From positions 144,018-208,017 of the forward strand of contig NZ_MJGN01000056.1 in NCBI RefSeq assembly GCF_001865065.1: a DNA stretch of 64,000 bases, read 5' to 3'. The first letter of the stretch is position 1; every line of letters starts with the position of its first letter. Below, piece by piece: positions 1 through 7,374 of this stretch. The notes below the pieces were generated by a model. The model saw only the letters and a program-made list of their open reading frames with translations, was not told the DNA's origin and ran no database searches. Made by a program: the position numbers and the translations under genes. This stretch comes from Curtobacterium sp. MCBA15_008. GTDB lineage: Bacteria; Actinomycetota; Actinomycetes; Actinomycetales; Microbacteriaceae.

Positions 1-774
1 CCAGGCGGCGTCCGCCGACAGGAAGTCCTCGACGGTCAGGAGCTCGTAGGCGGTCTCGATGCCCTCCTGCTCGGCGAACCGGAAGACGTCGGCCTGCGTC
101 GTGCCGGCGAGGATCCCGATGTCGGTACGCGGCGTGACGAGCCGGCCGCCGACCGACAGGATGAGGTTCGCGCGCGTTCCCTCGAGCACGTAGCCGTCGG
201 TCGAGACGAAGACGGCGTCGTCCGCGCCGCGGCGTGCTGCCTCGCGGAGAGCCGCCATGTTCACCCCGTAGGACAGCGTCTTCGCGCCCTGCAGCAGCCA
301 CGGCGAGGTCCGCTCGACGTCGTGACGGTAGCCGCGGTCGAGCGTGACGACCGAGATGCCCTCGGTGCGTGCTGCGGTGGAGTCGCCGGACGGCGCCGCG
401 TACACCCAGCCCGTCGGCCGGTCGGTGCCCTCGACGCCGCGGGTCAGGACGGTCTTCGCGAAGGCCTCGCGGACGGGGTCGAGCCGCGCGCACACGGCCT
501 CGATGGCCTGACGCCACGCCTCGGCGTCGGGGGCCGGCAGGTCGAGCATCGCGGCGGATCGACCGAAGCGCGCGATGTGCGCCTCGAGCGCCTGGGGGTG
601 GCCGTCGACGACCGTGATGGTCTCGAAGACCCCGTCGCCCCGGGTGATCCCGAGGTCCTGCACCTGGATGTGTTCCTCGAGGGGCTTCGCCCACGTGAAG
701 GCGTCGGCCGCGGGGTCGTGCGGTGCGGCGTCGCGGGAGGGCTGGTTGAGGACGGCGAGGACGGTTTCGGTCAT
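1..774 (-). CDS. Aminotransferase class IV (aminodeoxychorismate lyase-like), 3' end outside window
   Basis: PLP-dependent fold-type IV enzyme, of the group that includes 4-amino-4-deoxychorismate lyase (folate pathway) and branched-chain aminotransferase. The 258 visible codons begin MTETVLAVLNQPSRD. The family marks are seen in order: ITRGDGVFETI near residue 45, the probable PLP lysine in LLQGAKTLSYGVNM, EGTRANLIL in the middle, and GILAGTTQADVF near the cut end. The C-terminus runs past base 1. The start is fixed by a TTTGAT hexamer 6 bp upstream of the ATG. Lyase and aminotransferase activity cannot be told apart from these motifs. It stands next to, but is separated by 57 bp from, a small unknown gene on the same strand. 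Confidence 0.85.
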   Translation of the reverse strand, partial: MTETVLAVLNQPSRDAAPHDPAADAFTWAKPLEEHIQVQDLGITRGDGVFETITVVDGHPQALEAHIARFGRSAAMLDLPAPDAEAWRQAIEAVCARLDPVREAFAKTVLTRGVEGTDRPTGWVYAAPSGDSTAARTEGISVVTLDRGYRHDVERTSPWLLQGAKTLSYGVNMAALREAARRGADDAVFVSTDGYVLEGTRANLILSVGGRLVTPRTDIGILAGTTQADVFRFAEQEGIETAYELLTVEDFLSADAAW

Positions 775-780
775 GGCCCC

Positions 781-786
781 ATCAAA
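781..786 (-). promoter_or_regulatory. Leaderless -10 hexamer (TTTGAT) of the class IV aminotransferase gene
   Basis: TTTGAT read on the minus strand, 6 bp before the ATG at 774. It fits the TNNNAT/TANNNT spacing seen at many starts in this window. Confidence 0.4.
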
Positions 787-830
787 CCGCAGGCGTGTGA
801 CGAACGACCCGATGCCGTGCAGGGGACCGG

Positions 831-1181
831 TCAGCCAGCCTCGGGCAGCGCGCCCATCAGCTTCCACACCGCGGGCGTGAGCTCCGGGTGCTGCAGCGCG
901 ATGCGGCGGAGGCGGTGGTACTCCTCGCCCATCCGGGTGCCCTGCCCCGAGGCGGGGTGCATCGACCACTGCGCGCTCCGCTTGCCGATGGCCTCGTCGA
1001 GGTCGACGGCGTCCGCGCGCAGGATGAGCACGACCTGCTCGTCGACGGTGGGCAGCGTCGGCATGAACTCCCACGGGTCCTCGCCCTGACGGCTCCGGTG
1101 CTCGACGAGCATCGAGATCTCCTCGGCGGCCTCGGCGCGCAGCACTTCGAGGCTGCGCCCGGTCCTGCGGGGCTCAGCCAT
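831..1181 (-). CDS. Hypothetical protein, 116 aa
   Basis: I do not recognise this family. The protein begins MAEPRRTGRSLEVLRAEAAE, is soluble, rich in Glu/Arg/Leu, has no membrane segment or signal peptide and is mostly predicted helical by eye. The ATG at 1181 has a G-rich stretch (GCGGGGG) just upstream. A 10-codon leaderless reading frame (1174-1206) ends with a TGA that overlaps this start region, suggesting coupled translation. It is divergent from the NUDIX gene. A longer start at 1268 would run into the divergent gene and is less likely. Confidence 0.7.
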   Translation of the reverse strand: MAEPRRTGRSLEVLRAEAAEEISMLVEHRSRQGEDPWEFMPTLPTVDEQVVLILRADAVDLDEAIGKRSAQWSMHPASGQGTRMGEEYHRLRRIALQHPELTPAVWKLMGALPEAG

Positions 1182-1206
1182 GGTGCCCCCGCAGCACGCC
1201 TGCCAT
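1174..1206 (-). CDS. Possible 10-codon leaderless leader peptide (MAGVLRGHHG)
   Basis: On the minus strand TAGGCT lies 6 bp before an ATG at 1206, the same geometry as the leaderless genes here. That ATG opens a frame of only ten codons, MAGVLRGHHG, whose TGA overlaps the ATG of the 116-aa gene (shared ATGGCTGA). It may be a coupling peptide for the downstream gene. It could also be chance; no homologue can be claimed for so short a peptide. Confidence 0.35.
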   Translation of the reverse strand: MAGVLRGHHG

Positions 1207-1212
1207 GGAAAA

Positions 1213-1218
1213 AGCCTA
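1213..1218 (-). promoter_or_regulatory. -10 hexamer TAGGCT for the leader peptide / 116-aa gene
   Basis: TAGGCT on the minus strand, 6 bp before the ATG at 1206 and 31 bp before the ATG at 1181. Transcription would start at or near the leader ATG. Confidence 0.45.
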
Positions 1219-1233
1219 CGCCAGAACTTCGGC

Positions 1234-1239
1234 CAGACT
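1234..1239 (+). promoter_or_regulatory. Leaderless -10 hexamer (CAGACT) of the NUDIX gene
   Basis: CAGACT followed by 6 bp (GGACAC) and the GTG at 1246. The same CAGACT-GG arrangement precedes the VanZ gene. Confidence 0.45.
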
Positions 1240-1245
1240 GGACAC

Positions 1246-1752
1246 GTGGCCCTTCGCGACGAGAGCAAGTCCCAGCACCCCGCGGTGGTCGTGGTCTACC
1301 TGCTGCGCGACGACGGGTCGGGTCCGCAGGTGCTCCTGGGGGAGAAGCGCCGCGGCCTCGGCACGGGCCGCCTGGTCGGTCCCGGCGGCAAACGGGAGCC
1401 GGGGGAGTCCGCGGTCGAGACCGCGGTGCGCGAGGTACGGGAAGAGGTCGGCCTGCGGATCGAGGCTGCCGACCTGGAGGCACGTGGCACGTTGGACTAC
1501 CGGTTCCCGTACCGCCCGTCCTGGTCCCAGGTCTCGGACGTCTTCGTCTGCCGCCGCTGGCAGGGCAGCCCGTCGGGCAGCGACGAGCTCGAGCCGCGGT
1601 GGATCCCGGTCGACGCCGTGCCGTACGACGCGATGTGGGACGACGCGCGGTACTGGCTGCCGGGAGTGCTCGCCGGTGGATCGGTGCGGGCGCGCTTCAC
1701 CTTCGGCGAGGACGACGCGACGGTGTCCGGCTTCAGCGGCACCGGCGTCTGA
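1246..1752 (+). CDS. NUDIX hydrolase, MutT/MTH1-like (168 aa)
   Basis: Probably hydrolyses oxidised or other nucleoside triphosphates (nucleotide-pool cleaning). The Nudix box is complete: GKREPGESAVETAVREV followed by REEVGL, matching G-x5-E-x7-REUXEEXGU. The protein starts VALRDESKSQHP and has a beta-rich NUDIX core over residues 10-140, ending FSGTGV. I chose the GTG at 1246 rather than upstream ATGs because a CAGACT hexamer lies 6 bp before it and residues upstream do not resemble the family. The closing WIPVDAVPYDAMWDD is like the MTH1/8-oxo-dGTPase subgroup. The exact substrate is inferred, not shown. Confidence 0.85.
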   Translation: MALRDESKSQHPAVVVVYLLRDDGSGPQVLLGEKRRGLGTGRLVGPGGKREPGESAVETAVREVREEVGLRIEAADLEARGTLDYRFPYRPSWSQVSDVFVCRRWQGSPSGSDELEPRWIPVDAVPYDAMWDDARYWLPGVLAGGSVRARFTFGEDDATVSGFSGTGV

Positions 1753-1764
1753 CGCGCGGCCGCC

Positions 1765-2049
1765 CTAGCGGGTGTGCGTGCGGGTGCTGCCCGTGCGGGC
1801 CTCTTCGGCGGCGGCGATGACCTCGGCGTCGCCGCTCCGGCCGCCGAGCGGGCGGACGAAGAAGTCGACGATGCCGAACACGATGGCGCCGATCATGGCG
1901 AACATCGCCCAGCCGACGAACAGCCCCGCGACGTTCCGGCCGTCGGCGGGGGCGAGGAGGACGCTCGCGGCGTAGAACCCGACCGTCAGCACGAGGAACA
2001 CGACGACGACGGTGACGAGGACGCGGTGCCAGGCGATGCGGGGGTTCAT
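1765..2049 (-). CDS. Small two-helix membrane protein (94 aa)
   Basis: Starts MNPRIAWHRVLVTVVVVFLV. Two hydrophobic helices are visible, about residues 8-30 (VLVTVVVVFLVLTVGFYAA) and 40-65 (VAGLFVGWAMFAMIGAIVFG), then a short polar tail. I do not recognise a named family. A TACCCT hexamer 7 bp upstream of the ATG selects this start over the GTG-like extension to 2082. It lies 29 bp downstream of the ABC-2-like membrane gene on the same strand but has its own promoter-like hexamer. Confidence 0.65.
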   Translation of the reverse strand: MNPRIAWHRVLVTVVVVFLVLTVGFYAASVLLAPADGRNVAGLFVGWAMFAMIGAIVFGIVDFFVRPLGGRSGDAEVIAAAEEARTGSTRTHTR

Positions 2050-2056
2050 GACCCCC

Positions 2057-2062
2057 AGGGTA
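2057..2062 (-). promoter_or_regulatory. Leaderless -10 hexamer (TACCCT) of the 94-aa membrane gene
   Basis: TACCCT on the minus strand, 7 bp before the ATG at 2049. Confidence 0.5.
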
Positions 2063-2078
2063 CCCGCCCGGCCGCGGC

Positions 2079-3680
2079 TCACCGGTCCGCGTGCCGACCG
2101 TGGGGACGGTCGCCGGTCGCGTCCGGACCACCCGCGTCGGACCGGACCGGGGCCCGGGAACCCTCGCCGCGCGGGACGGGACGGGTGCGTGGTCCGGTCC
2201 CCGCGCCTCCCGGCCGTTGCACCGGACCGGAGCGGTCCCCGTTCCGCACCACGGCGATGCGGCCGGTGGGCGTGGTCTCGGTCTCGAGGCCGTCCCGTCC
2301 GCCGGTGAAGACGTCACCGCCGACGCGGGCGTCCTCCCAGTCCTCGTCGCGGAGCACGCTCAGCGTGCCCGTCTCGGTCGAGGTGAGGCCGTGGCGCTCG
2401 AGCTCGGCGTCGCGCTGCTTGCCGAGGAACTCGCGGTTCGCGGTCTGGGCGTCCTGGAACATCGTCGTGCGGCCGGTGACGATCGCGCGGATGCGGCGGT
2501 GCTCCCACCACTGCTTGCCGAAGTACATGAGCACGAGGCCGGCGGCGGCGTAGCAGGCCATCGTGATGAGGCCGCGGGCGGGACCGGGGCCGACGCCGTA
2601 CACCTGGTGCTTGATCATGTCGACCATGCTCGAACCGACCACGACGTGGTTGAGCCACGCGAACGGCTCCGGCATGAACCACTTCGGGTACGCACCACCG
2701 GACGACGGCATCGACAGGAAGACGAAGCAGATCATCGCGGGTGCGGCGATGAAGCGGCCGACGAAGTAGCTCAGCCCGTTGACGGCGAGGCCGATCGCGA
2801 CGATCCATCCCCAGGCGATGAGCACGAGCTGGATCCAGTGCCCGTGGATCGCGCCGAGCACCGGGCCGGCCAGCGTGTTCGTGATGAGGGAGATGACGAG
2901 CCCGCCGACGACGATGACCGCCATCCGGGTGCGGTGCCGGAGCGGGCCGCCCATGATGCCGATGAACATCGCGACCATGTATCCGCCGATGCACCAGGCG
3001 AGCATGACGTACATCGCGACGGTGCCGTACTCGTCCCAGGCCGGCAGGGGTGCGAGTTCGGTGATCGTCGGCGCCGCGACCCCGATGCCCGTGAGGACCG
3101 TGCTGAGCGTGACGGGCACGAGCGAGGCGACCTGGAACTGGTGCGCGCTGGCCTTGAAGACCTCGTTCGCGCTCGGGTCGTAGGCCACCGCCATCGTGCC
3201 GGCGATGACGTCGTGCTTCGCCCGGGCGAGCGAGTCGTACACGTGGAAGACGTACTCACCGGGGAGCGCCTTCTGCACCGCGGCGACGAGCGTCGGGTCG
3301 CTGCCGACCAGGGCGACGGGGACGTCGTGGGGGTGCGGGGAGTGGAACGCGAAGACGTAGCAGAGGCAGAAGCCGACGATGAAGAAGAGCGGCATCCAGA
3401 GCTGGAGCCCGATCAGCTGCAGCGAGGGGTGCAGTGTGCTGAACCAGCGGCGGTACCGACTGATGCGCTGCGGATCGGGGACGGGCGCCTGCCTCGTGGG
3501 GCCGCCGCCGCCGGACCGGGCCGGACGTGTGCCGGCGACCGGGGCACCCCGCCGTGGCTTCGACCCACCGCGCGTGGAGGGGCGGGTCGTGCGCGGCTTC
3601 GGAGCGGAGTCCTTCCGCGGCCCCCCGTCGCGATCCGGGAGGTCGTTGTTCCTGGGGACGTCGTTCCGCGGCGTGCTCAC
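2079..3680 (-). CDS. ABC-2/DUF3533-like multi-pass membrane protein (533 aa)
   Basis: An integral membrane protein with the layout of DUF3533/YhgE-Pip or ABC-2 permease proteins. There is a basic, disordered N-tail (residues 1-85, rich in Pro/Arg/Gly), one transmembrane helix near 95-120 (LWMPLFFIVGFCLCYVFAF), an extracytoplasmic domain to about 210, then five more helices to about 410, and a cytoplasmic C-tail with a Glu/Asp/Arg-rich end. No ATPase partner lies beside it. The start is a GTG at 3680 (VSTPRNDVPRNN). Its substrate or role in export is unknown; related proteins take part in secretion or phage-receptor functions. Confidence 0.6.
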   Translation of the reverse strand: MSTPRNDVPRNNDLPDRDGGPRKDSAPKPRTTRPSTRGGSKPRRGAPVAGTRPARSGGGGPTRQAPVPDPQRISRYRRWFSTLHPSLQLIGLQLWMPLFFIVGFCLCYVFAFHSPHPHDVPVALVGSDPTLVAAVQKALPGEYVFHVYDSLARAKHDVIAGTMAVAYDPSANEVFKASAHQFQVASLVPVTLSTVLTGIGVAAPTITELAPLPAWDEYGTVAMYVMLAWCIGGYMVAMFIGIMGGPLRHRTRMAVIVVGGLVISLITNTLAGPVLGAIHGHWIQLVLIAWGWIVAIGLAVNGLSYFVGRFIAAPAMICFVFLSMPSSGGAYPKWFMPEPFAWLNHVVVGSSMVDMIKHQVYGVGPGPARGLITMACYAAAGLVLMYFGKQWWEHRRIRAIVTGRTTMFQDAQTANREFLGKQRDAELERHGLTSTETGTLSVLRDEDWEDARVGGDVFTGGRDGLETETTPTGRIAVVRNGDRSGPVQRPGGAGTGPRTRPVPRGEGSRAPVRSDAGGPDATGDRPHGRHADR

Positions 3681-3804
3681 TCGGCGATGCGCTCCTGTTC
3701 TGGGTCGGAGCGCCAGGATACGCCCGGCCCGCTCGGCGCGCGCCGGACGCCGTGATGCCCCCGCTGCTGCGTCCGCGGGGGGACCGGGGCTGCGTCGGCC
3801 CGCG

Positions 3805-5493
3805 TCAGGACCGGCTGCGGGACGCCTGCGCCGAGTCCATCGCGAGCTCTTCGGCGTCGAGCGTCACGAGCACGCGGCGCATGACCTCTTCGTCGAGGTT
3901 GCCCTTCTCGCGCTCCTCGAGCACGATCTCGCGGCGCCGGTCGAGGAGCTCCCGCCGGATGTCCTGGATCTGCGAGCCACGGAGGCGGACCGGGGCGTTG
4001 CGTTCCTCGACCTCTTCTTCTTCGGCGTCGCGGCGGAACGTCTCCGCCTGCCGCTCGAGCCGCGCCTTGAGGCGGTTGACGACCGCGTCCACGGCCTCGT
4101 CCCCGTACTGCTTCGACCAGTCCGGGCGGCGCTTCTCGAGCAGCTCGATCGCGGCCTCGGTGGTGCGCTGGTTCAGGCGCATCTCGCTGCGGACGTCGGC
4201 GTCGTCCTCTGCCGGGTCCTGCACCTTGAGCGCACGGATGACGAACGGCAGCGTGAGGCCCTGCAGCAGGAGGGTGCCCACGGTGACGACGAACGCGATG
4301 ATGAAGATGGTGTCCTGCGCGGGGATCTTCGTCGGGCTCACCACGACGGACACCGCGGCGGCGAGGGTGACCACGCCGCGCATGCCGGTCCACGAGATGA
4401 CCGTGAGCTCCCGCCAGTTGAGCTTCGGTTCGGCCGTACCGCGCAGCCACCGCAGCGACGGGTGCCCGCGCGACAGCCGGATCCGGAGTGGACGGAGCCA
4501 TCGCCCGTTGATGCGGTTGCGGACGTACGACTCGAAGACGAACAGCGGCCGGACGAGGATGACGACGACGAGCACCACGCCGGCGGCGGTCAGGGTCTGC
4601 GAGAGGCTGCGCTCGCTCACGACGAGGTCGTGCACGACGGTGTTGAGCTGCAGGCCGATGAGGGCGAAGACGAAGCCCTCGAGGATGACGTCGATGCTCG
4701 TCCACAGCGGGCGCTCCTGCAGCCGGGTCGCGTAGCCCTCCTTCGGCGAGTTGTAGCCGATGTAGAGCCCGGCGGTGACGACCGCGATGACGCCGGAGCC
4801 GGAGAGGTGCTCGGCCAGGATGTACGCGACGAACGGCAGCAGGATGCTCATGATCGTCTCGACCACCGGGTCGTTGATGCGCATCCGGATCCAGTGCACC
4901 AGCACGCCGAGCACACCGCCGACCAGGAGCCCGACGCCGATGGCCAGCCCGAAGATCCCGAGGTCCTGCCAGATGGTCAGCGACGTGCCCGCGATGATCA
5001 GCGTGAACACCCGGACCAGGGTCAGCGAGGCCGCGTCGTTGATCAGGCTCTCGCCGGAGAGGACCGTCATCACCCGGCGGGGGAGCCCGAGCTTCCGTCC
5101 GATCGCAGCGGCCGACACGGCGTCCGGCGGGGCCACGATCGCACCGAGCAGGATCGCCGCGGGCAGGGTCATGTCCGGGATGAGGAAGTACGCCACGACG
5201 CCGACGACCAGCGCCGTGACGATGACGAGGAAGATGCCGAGACGACGGATCTGCTTGATCGACCCGCGGAAGCTCTGCCACGACACGTCGAGCGCGGCCG
5301 AGTAGAGGAGCGGCGGCAGGATCACCGTCAGGATCACCTCGGAGTCGATCTCCATGGGGGGCAGCCCCGGCAGGAAGGACGCCGCCAGCGCGACCGCGGT
5401 CACGAGCAGCGGTGCGGGGAGCCCCCAGGACCGGGCGAAGCCGGTCACCACGAGCGATCCGACCAGCAGGATGAGGAGCTCGACGGTGTCCAT
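3805..5493 (-). CDS. Na+/H+ antiporter, NhaP/CPA1 type (562 aa)
   Basis: Monovalent cation/proton antiporter for pH and sodium homeostasis. It starts MDTVELLILLVGSL and has about 12 hydrophobic helices over residues 1-410. The CPA1 marks GAIVAPPDAVSAAAIG and SGESLINDAASLTL are present, including the acidic residues of the ion-binding core. The final 150 residues are cytoplasmic, charged and rich in Glu/Arg, probably regulatory. The ATG at 5493 has GGGAGA 9 bp upstream; an ATG at 5502 is also possible. An open reading frame continues much further upstream on this strand, but it is the shadow of the divergent Pit gene. Confidence 0.88.
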   Translation of the reverse strand: MDTVELLILLVGSLVVTGFARSWGLPAPLLVTAVALAASFLPGLPPMEIDSEVILTVILPPLLYSAALDVSWQSFRGSIKQIRRLGIFLVIVTALVVGVVAYFLIPDMTLPAAILLGAIVAPPDAVSAAAIGRKLGLPRRVMTVLSGESLINDAASLTLVRVFTLIIAGTSLTIWQDLGIFGLAIGVGLLVGGVLGVLVHWIRMRINDPVVETIMSILLPFVAYILAEHLSGSGVIAVVTAGLYIGYNSPKEGYATRLQERPLWTSIDVILEGFVFALIGLQLNTVVHDLVVSERSLSQTLTAAGVVLVVVILVRPLFVFESYVRNRINGRWLRPLRIRLSRGHPSLRWLRGTAEPKLNWRELTVISWTGMRGVVTLAAAVSVVVSPTKIPAQDTIFIIAFVVTVGTLLLQGLTLPFVIRALKVQDPAEDDADVRSEMRLNQRTTEAAIELLEKRRPDWSKQYGDEAVDAVVNRLKARLERQAETFRRDAEEEEVEERNAPVRLRGSQIQDIRRELLDRRREIVLEEREKGNLDEEVMRRVLVTLDAEELAMDSAQASRSRS

Positions 5494-5531
5494 GGCCTCC
5501 ATTCTCCCAGAGGCATGGGTCCACGGCTGTA

Positions 5532-5553
5532 CAGACGTGAAGGACCGGTGAAC
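5532..5553 (-). promoter_or_regulatory. Possible PHO box between antiporter and Pit genes
   Basis: Read on the minus strand, two 11-bp units follow each other: GTTCACCGGTC and CTTCACGTCTG. Actinobacterial PhoP binds direct 11-bp repeats with a GTTCAC-like core. Placement 58 bp before a phosphate transporter makes this plausible, but the second unit is degenerate. Confidence 0.3.
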
Positions 5554-5610
5554 ACGAGGTTGCGAGCAGGGTTTGCCCTCTGACCGCCTGATGAGGAACA
5601 CTGGCCCGCG

Positions 5611-6867
5611 GTGGACATCACACTCATAGTCGTCCTGGTCATCGCGTTGGCCCTCTTCTTCGACTTCACAAACGGTTTTCACGACACCGCCAACGCGATG
5701 GCGACACCGATCGCCACCGGTGCGATGAAGCCCAAGGTCGCCGTCACGGTGGCCGCGGTGCTGAACCTCATCGGTGCGTTCCTCAGCACGGCGGTCGCGA
5801 CGTCGATCTCGCACGGCTTGATCAACGAGGGACCCGGTGGCGTCGCCATCAGCCCCGAGATGATCTTCGCGGGGCTCATCGGCGCGGTCGTCTGGAACAT
5901 GATCACGTGGCTGCGTGGCCTGCCCTCGTCGTCGTCGCACGCGCTGTTCGGCGGCCTCATCGGAGCCGCGATCGTCGGCGCCGGGTTCCAGGCGGTGAAC
6001 TACGCCGCGCTCCTGACGGTCGTGATCATCCCGGCGTTCCTGTCGCCCGTGATCGCCGCGCTGGTGTCCTTCCTGTCGACGCGCATCGCGTACCGGATCA
6101 CCCGGCGCCCGGTGTTCCCGAACGAGCGCGGCGGGTTCCGGATCGGCCAGGTCTTCACGAGCTCGATGGTCTCCCTCGCGCACGGCACGAACGACGCGCA
6201 GAAGACGATGGGCGTCATCACGCTGACGCTCATCGCGTCCGGTGCGCAGTCGTCGAACCAGGGCGTGCAGTTCTGGGTCATCGTGGCGTGTGCGCTCGCG
6301 ATCGCGCTCGGCACCTACACCGGCGGCTGGCGCATCATCCGCACGCTCGGCTCGGGCATCACCGAGATCCGCGCGACGCAGGGCTTCGCCGCCGAGGCGT
6401 CCACCGCCGCCACGATCCTCGCGTCGAGCCACCTCGGCTTCGCGCTGTCCACCACGCAGGTGTCCTCCGGCTCGATCATCGGCGCCGGGCTCGGTCGCCG
6501 CGGGTCGAAGATCCAGTGGTCGACCGCGGGCAAGATCGTCATCGCCTGGTTCATCACGCTGCCGGCCTCGGCCGCGGTCGGGGCGGTCGCCTCGGGCATC
6601 GCGCGCTTCGGCGTCGTCGGGCTCGTGATCGACGCGGTCGTCGGTGCCGTGGTCATCCTGGGCCTGTACCTCTGGTCGCTCCGGAAGCCGCACGAGCAGG
6701 CCTCCGCGATCGAGGTCGACGTGGCCGCGAACGCGGTCCTCACCCGCAAGGAGCTGCGCGACCTGCAGCGGAAGAAGCGCGCGGAGACGGTCGCCGCCCG
6801 CCGCGCCGAGCTCAGCCGTGAGCGCACCCTGCGCCGCATGGCCGGACGCAAGGGAGGCCGTCGCTGA
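5611..6867 (+). CDS. pit: Inorganic phosphate transporter, PiT family (418 aa)
   Basis: Low-affinity phosphate/cation symporter in the cytoplasmic membrane. The duplicated PiT signature is seen in both halves: FDFTNGFHDTANAMATPIATG near the N-terminus and SLAHGTNDAQKTMGVI at about residue 195. About ten helices are visible, and the last 60 residues are basic (RKKRAETVAARRAELSRER). The start is the GTG at 5611 (VDITLIVVLVIALA). AACACT lies 8 bp upstream as a weak -10. A possible PHO box lies in the gap to the divergent antiporter gene. A small membrane gene overlaps its stop by one base. Confidence 0.93.
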   Translation: MDITLIVVLVIALALFFDFTNGFHDTANAMATPIATGAMKPKVAVTVAAVLNLIGAFLSTAVATSISHGLINEGPGGVAISPEMIFAGLIGAVVWNMITWLRGLPSSSSHALFGGLIGAAIVGAGFQAVNYAALLTVVIIPAFLSPVIAALVSFLSTRIAYRITRRPVFPNERGGFRIGQVFTSSMVSLAHGTNDAQKTMGVITLTLIASGAQSSNQGVQFWVIVACALAIALGTYTGGWRIIRTLGSGITEIRATQGFAAEASTAATILASSHLGFALSTTQVSSGSIIGAGLGRRGSKIQWSTAGKIVIAWFITLPASAAVGAVASGIARFGVVGLVIDAVVGAVVILGLYLWSLRKPHEQASAIEVDVAANAVLTRKELRDLQRKKRAETVAARRAELSRERTLRRMAGRKGGRR

Positions 6868-7163
6868 TGGGCATCGACTGGCTCGCCTTCCTCACCGTCG
6901 CGATCGTGGCCCTCGTCGGCGCGTGCTTCGTGGTCACCGTCTACTCGGTCGGCCTCCGCTTCTGGAGCGCGGCCGACACCCGCGCCGGCAAGTACACCGT
7001 GAAGGACGACGGCACCGTCGGCCCGGCCACGAGCGGCTTCCCGCTGCCCGGCAACACGCCACCGGGCGTCCGCGTCTTCCGCGCCCTGTCGGTCGTCTGC
7101 TTCGCGATCTGCGCAGCAGCGGTGCTCTACGGCATCTACCTGATCGTCCCGCAGTTCCACTGA
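6867..7163 (+). CDS. Small membrane protein co-translated with Pit (98 aa)
   Basis: Start and stop overlap as TGATG, so it is translationally coupled to pit. The protein has one helix near the N-terminus (residues 5-28, LAFLTVAIVALVGACFVVTVYS), a polar middle and a second helix near the C-terminus (VFRALSVVCFAICAAAVLYGIYL). It is a conserved companion of pit in related actinobacteria by my recollection; a role in assembly or regulation of the transporter is inference only. Confidence 0.75.
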   Translation: MGIDWLAFLTVAIVALVGACFVVTVYSVGLRFWSAADTRAGKYTVKDDGTVGPATSGFPLPGNTPPGVRVFRALSVVCFAICAAAVLYGIYLIVPQFH

Positions 7164-7191
7164 CGCCGGTCGCGCCTCACGACCCGGCGTC

Positions 7192-7233
7192 GGCCTGGAG
7201 GCGCGGTGCCAGCCCGCACCGCGCCTCCAGGCC
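7192..7233. repeat. Family A palindrome, copy 1 (perfect 18-bp stem)
   Basis: Arms 7192-7209 and 7216-7233 are exact reverse complements around a 6-nt loop; the core is GGAGGCGCGGTGC. It sits 28 bp after a stop codon and is followed by GGTCGCGTCTC, a flank shared with copy 2. No T-tract follows. It may act as a GC-only terminator or processing hairpin. Confidence 0.9.
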
Positions 7234-7258
7234 GTCCGTGGTCGCGTCTCACGCCGCA

Positions 7259-7317
7259 TCGAGGGAGCAGGAATCGTCGGGTCCGGCGCACCCACCCGAC
7301 GATTCCTGCTCCCTCGA
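7259..7317. repeat. Family B hairpin, copy 1 (perfect 24-bp stem)
   Basis: Arms 7259-7282 and 7294-7317 pair without a mismatch across an 11-nt loop; each arm contains GAGGGAGCAGGAATCGTCG or its complement. It lies directly after the family A palindrome and 45 bp before the aspA -10. A second copy is at 15321-15383. Confidence 0.92.
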
Positions 7318-7361
7318 CGACGCGCCCGCACCGGAGGCGGGAACCGACCGGCCGGACGGGC

Positions 7362-7367
7362 TAGCCT
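7362..7367 (+). promoter_or_regulatory. Leaderless -10 hexamer (TAGCCT) of aspA
   Basis: TAGCCT, 7 bp before the GTG at 7375; no ribosome binding site is seen. Confidence 0.6.
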
Positions 7368-7374
7368 CGCAGGC

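Noticed and set aside
3805-6693. A 962-aa reading frame containing the antiporter
   Set aside because: The first 400 codons are antisense to pit and are charged nonsense. The antiporter proper starts at 5493.
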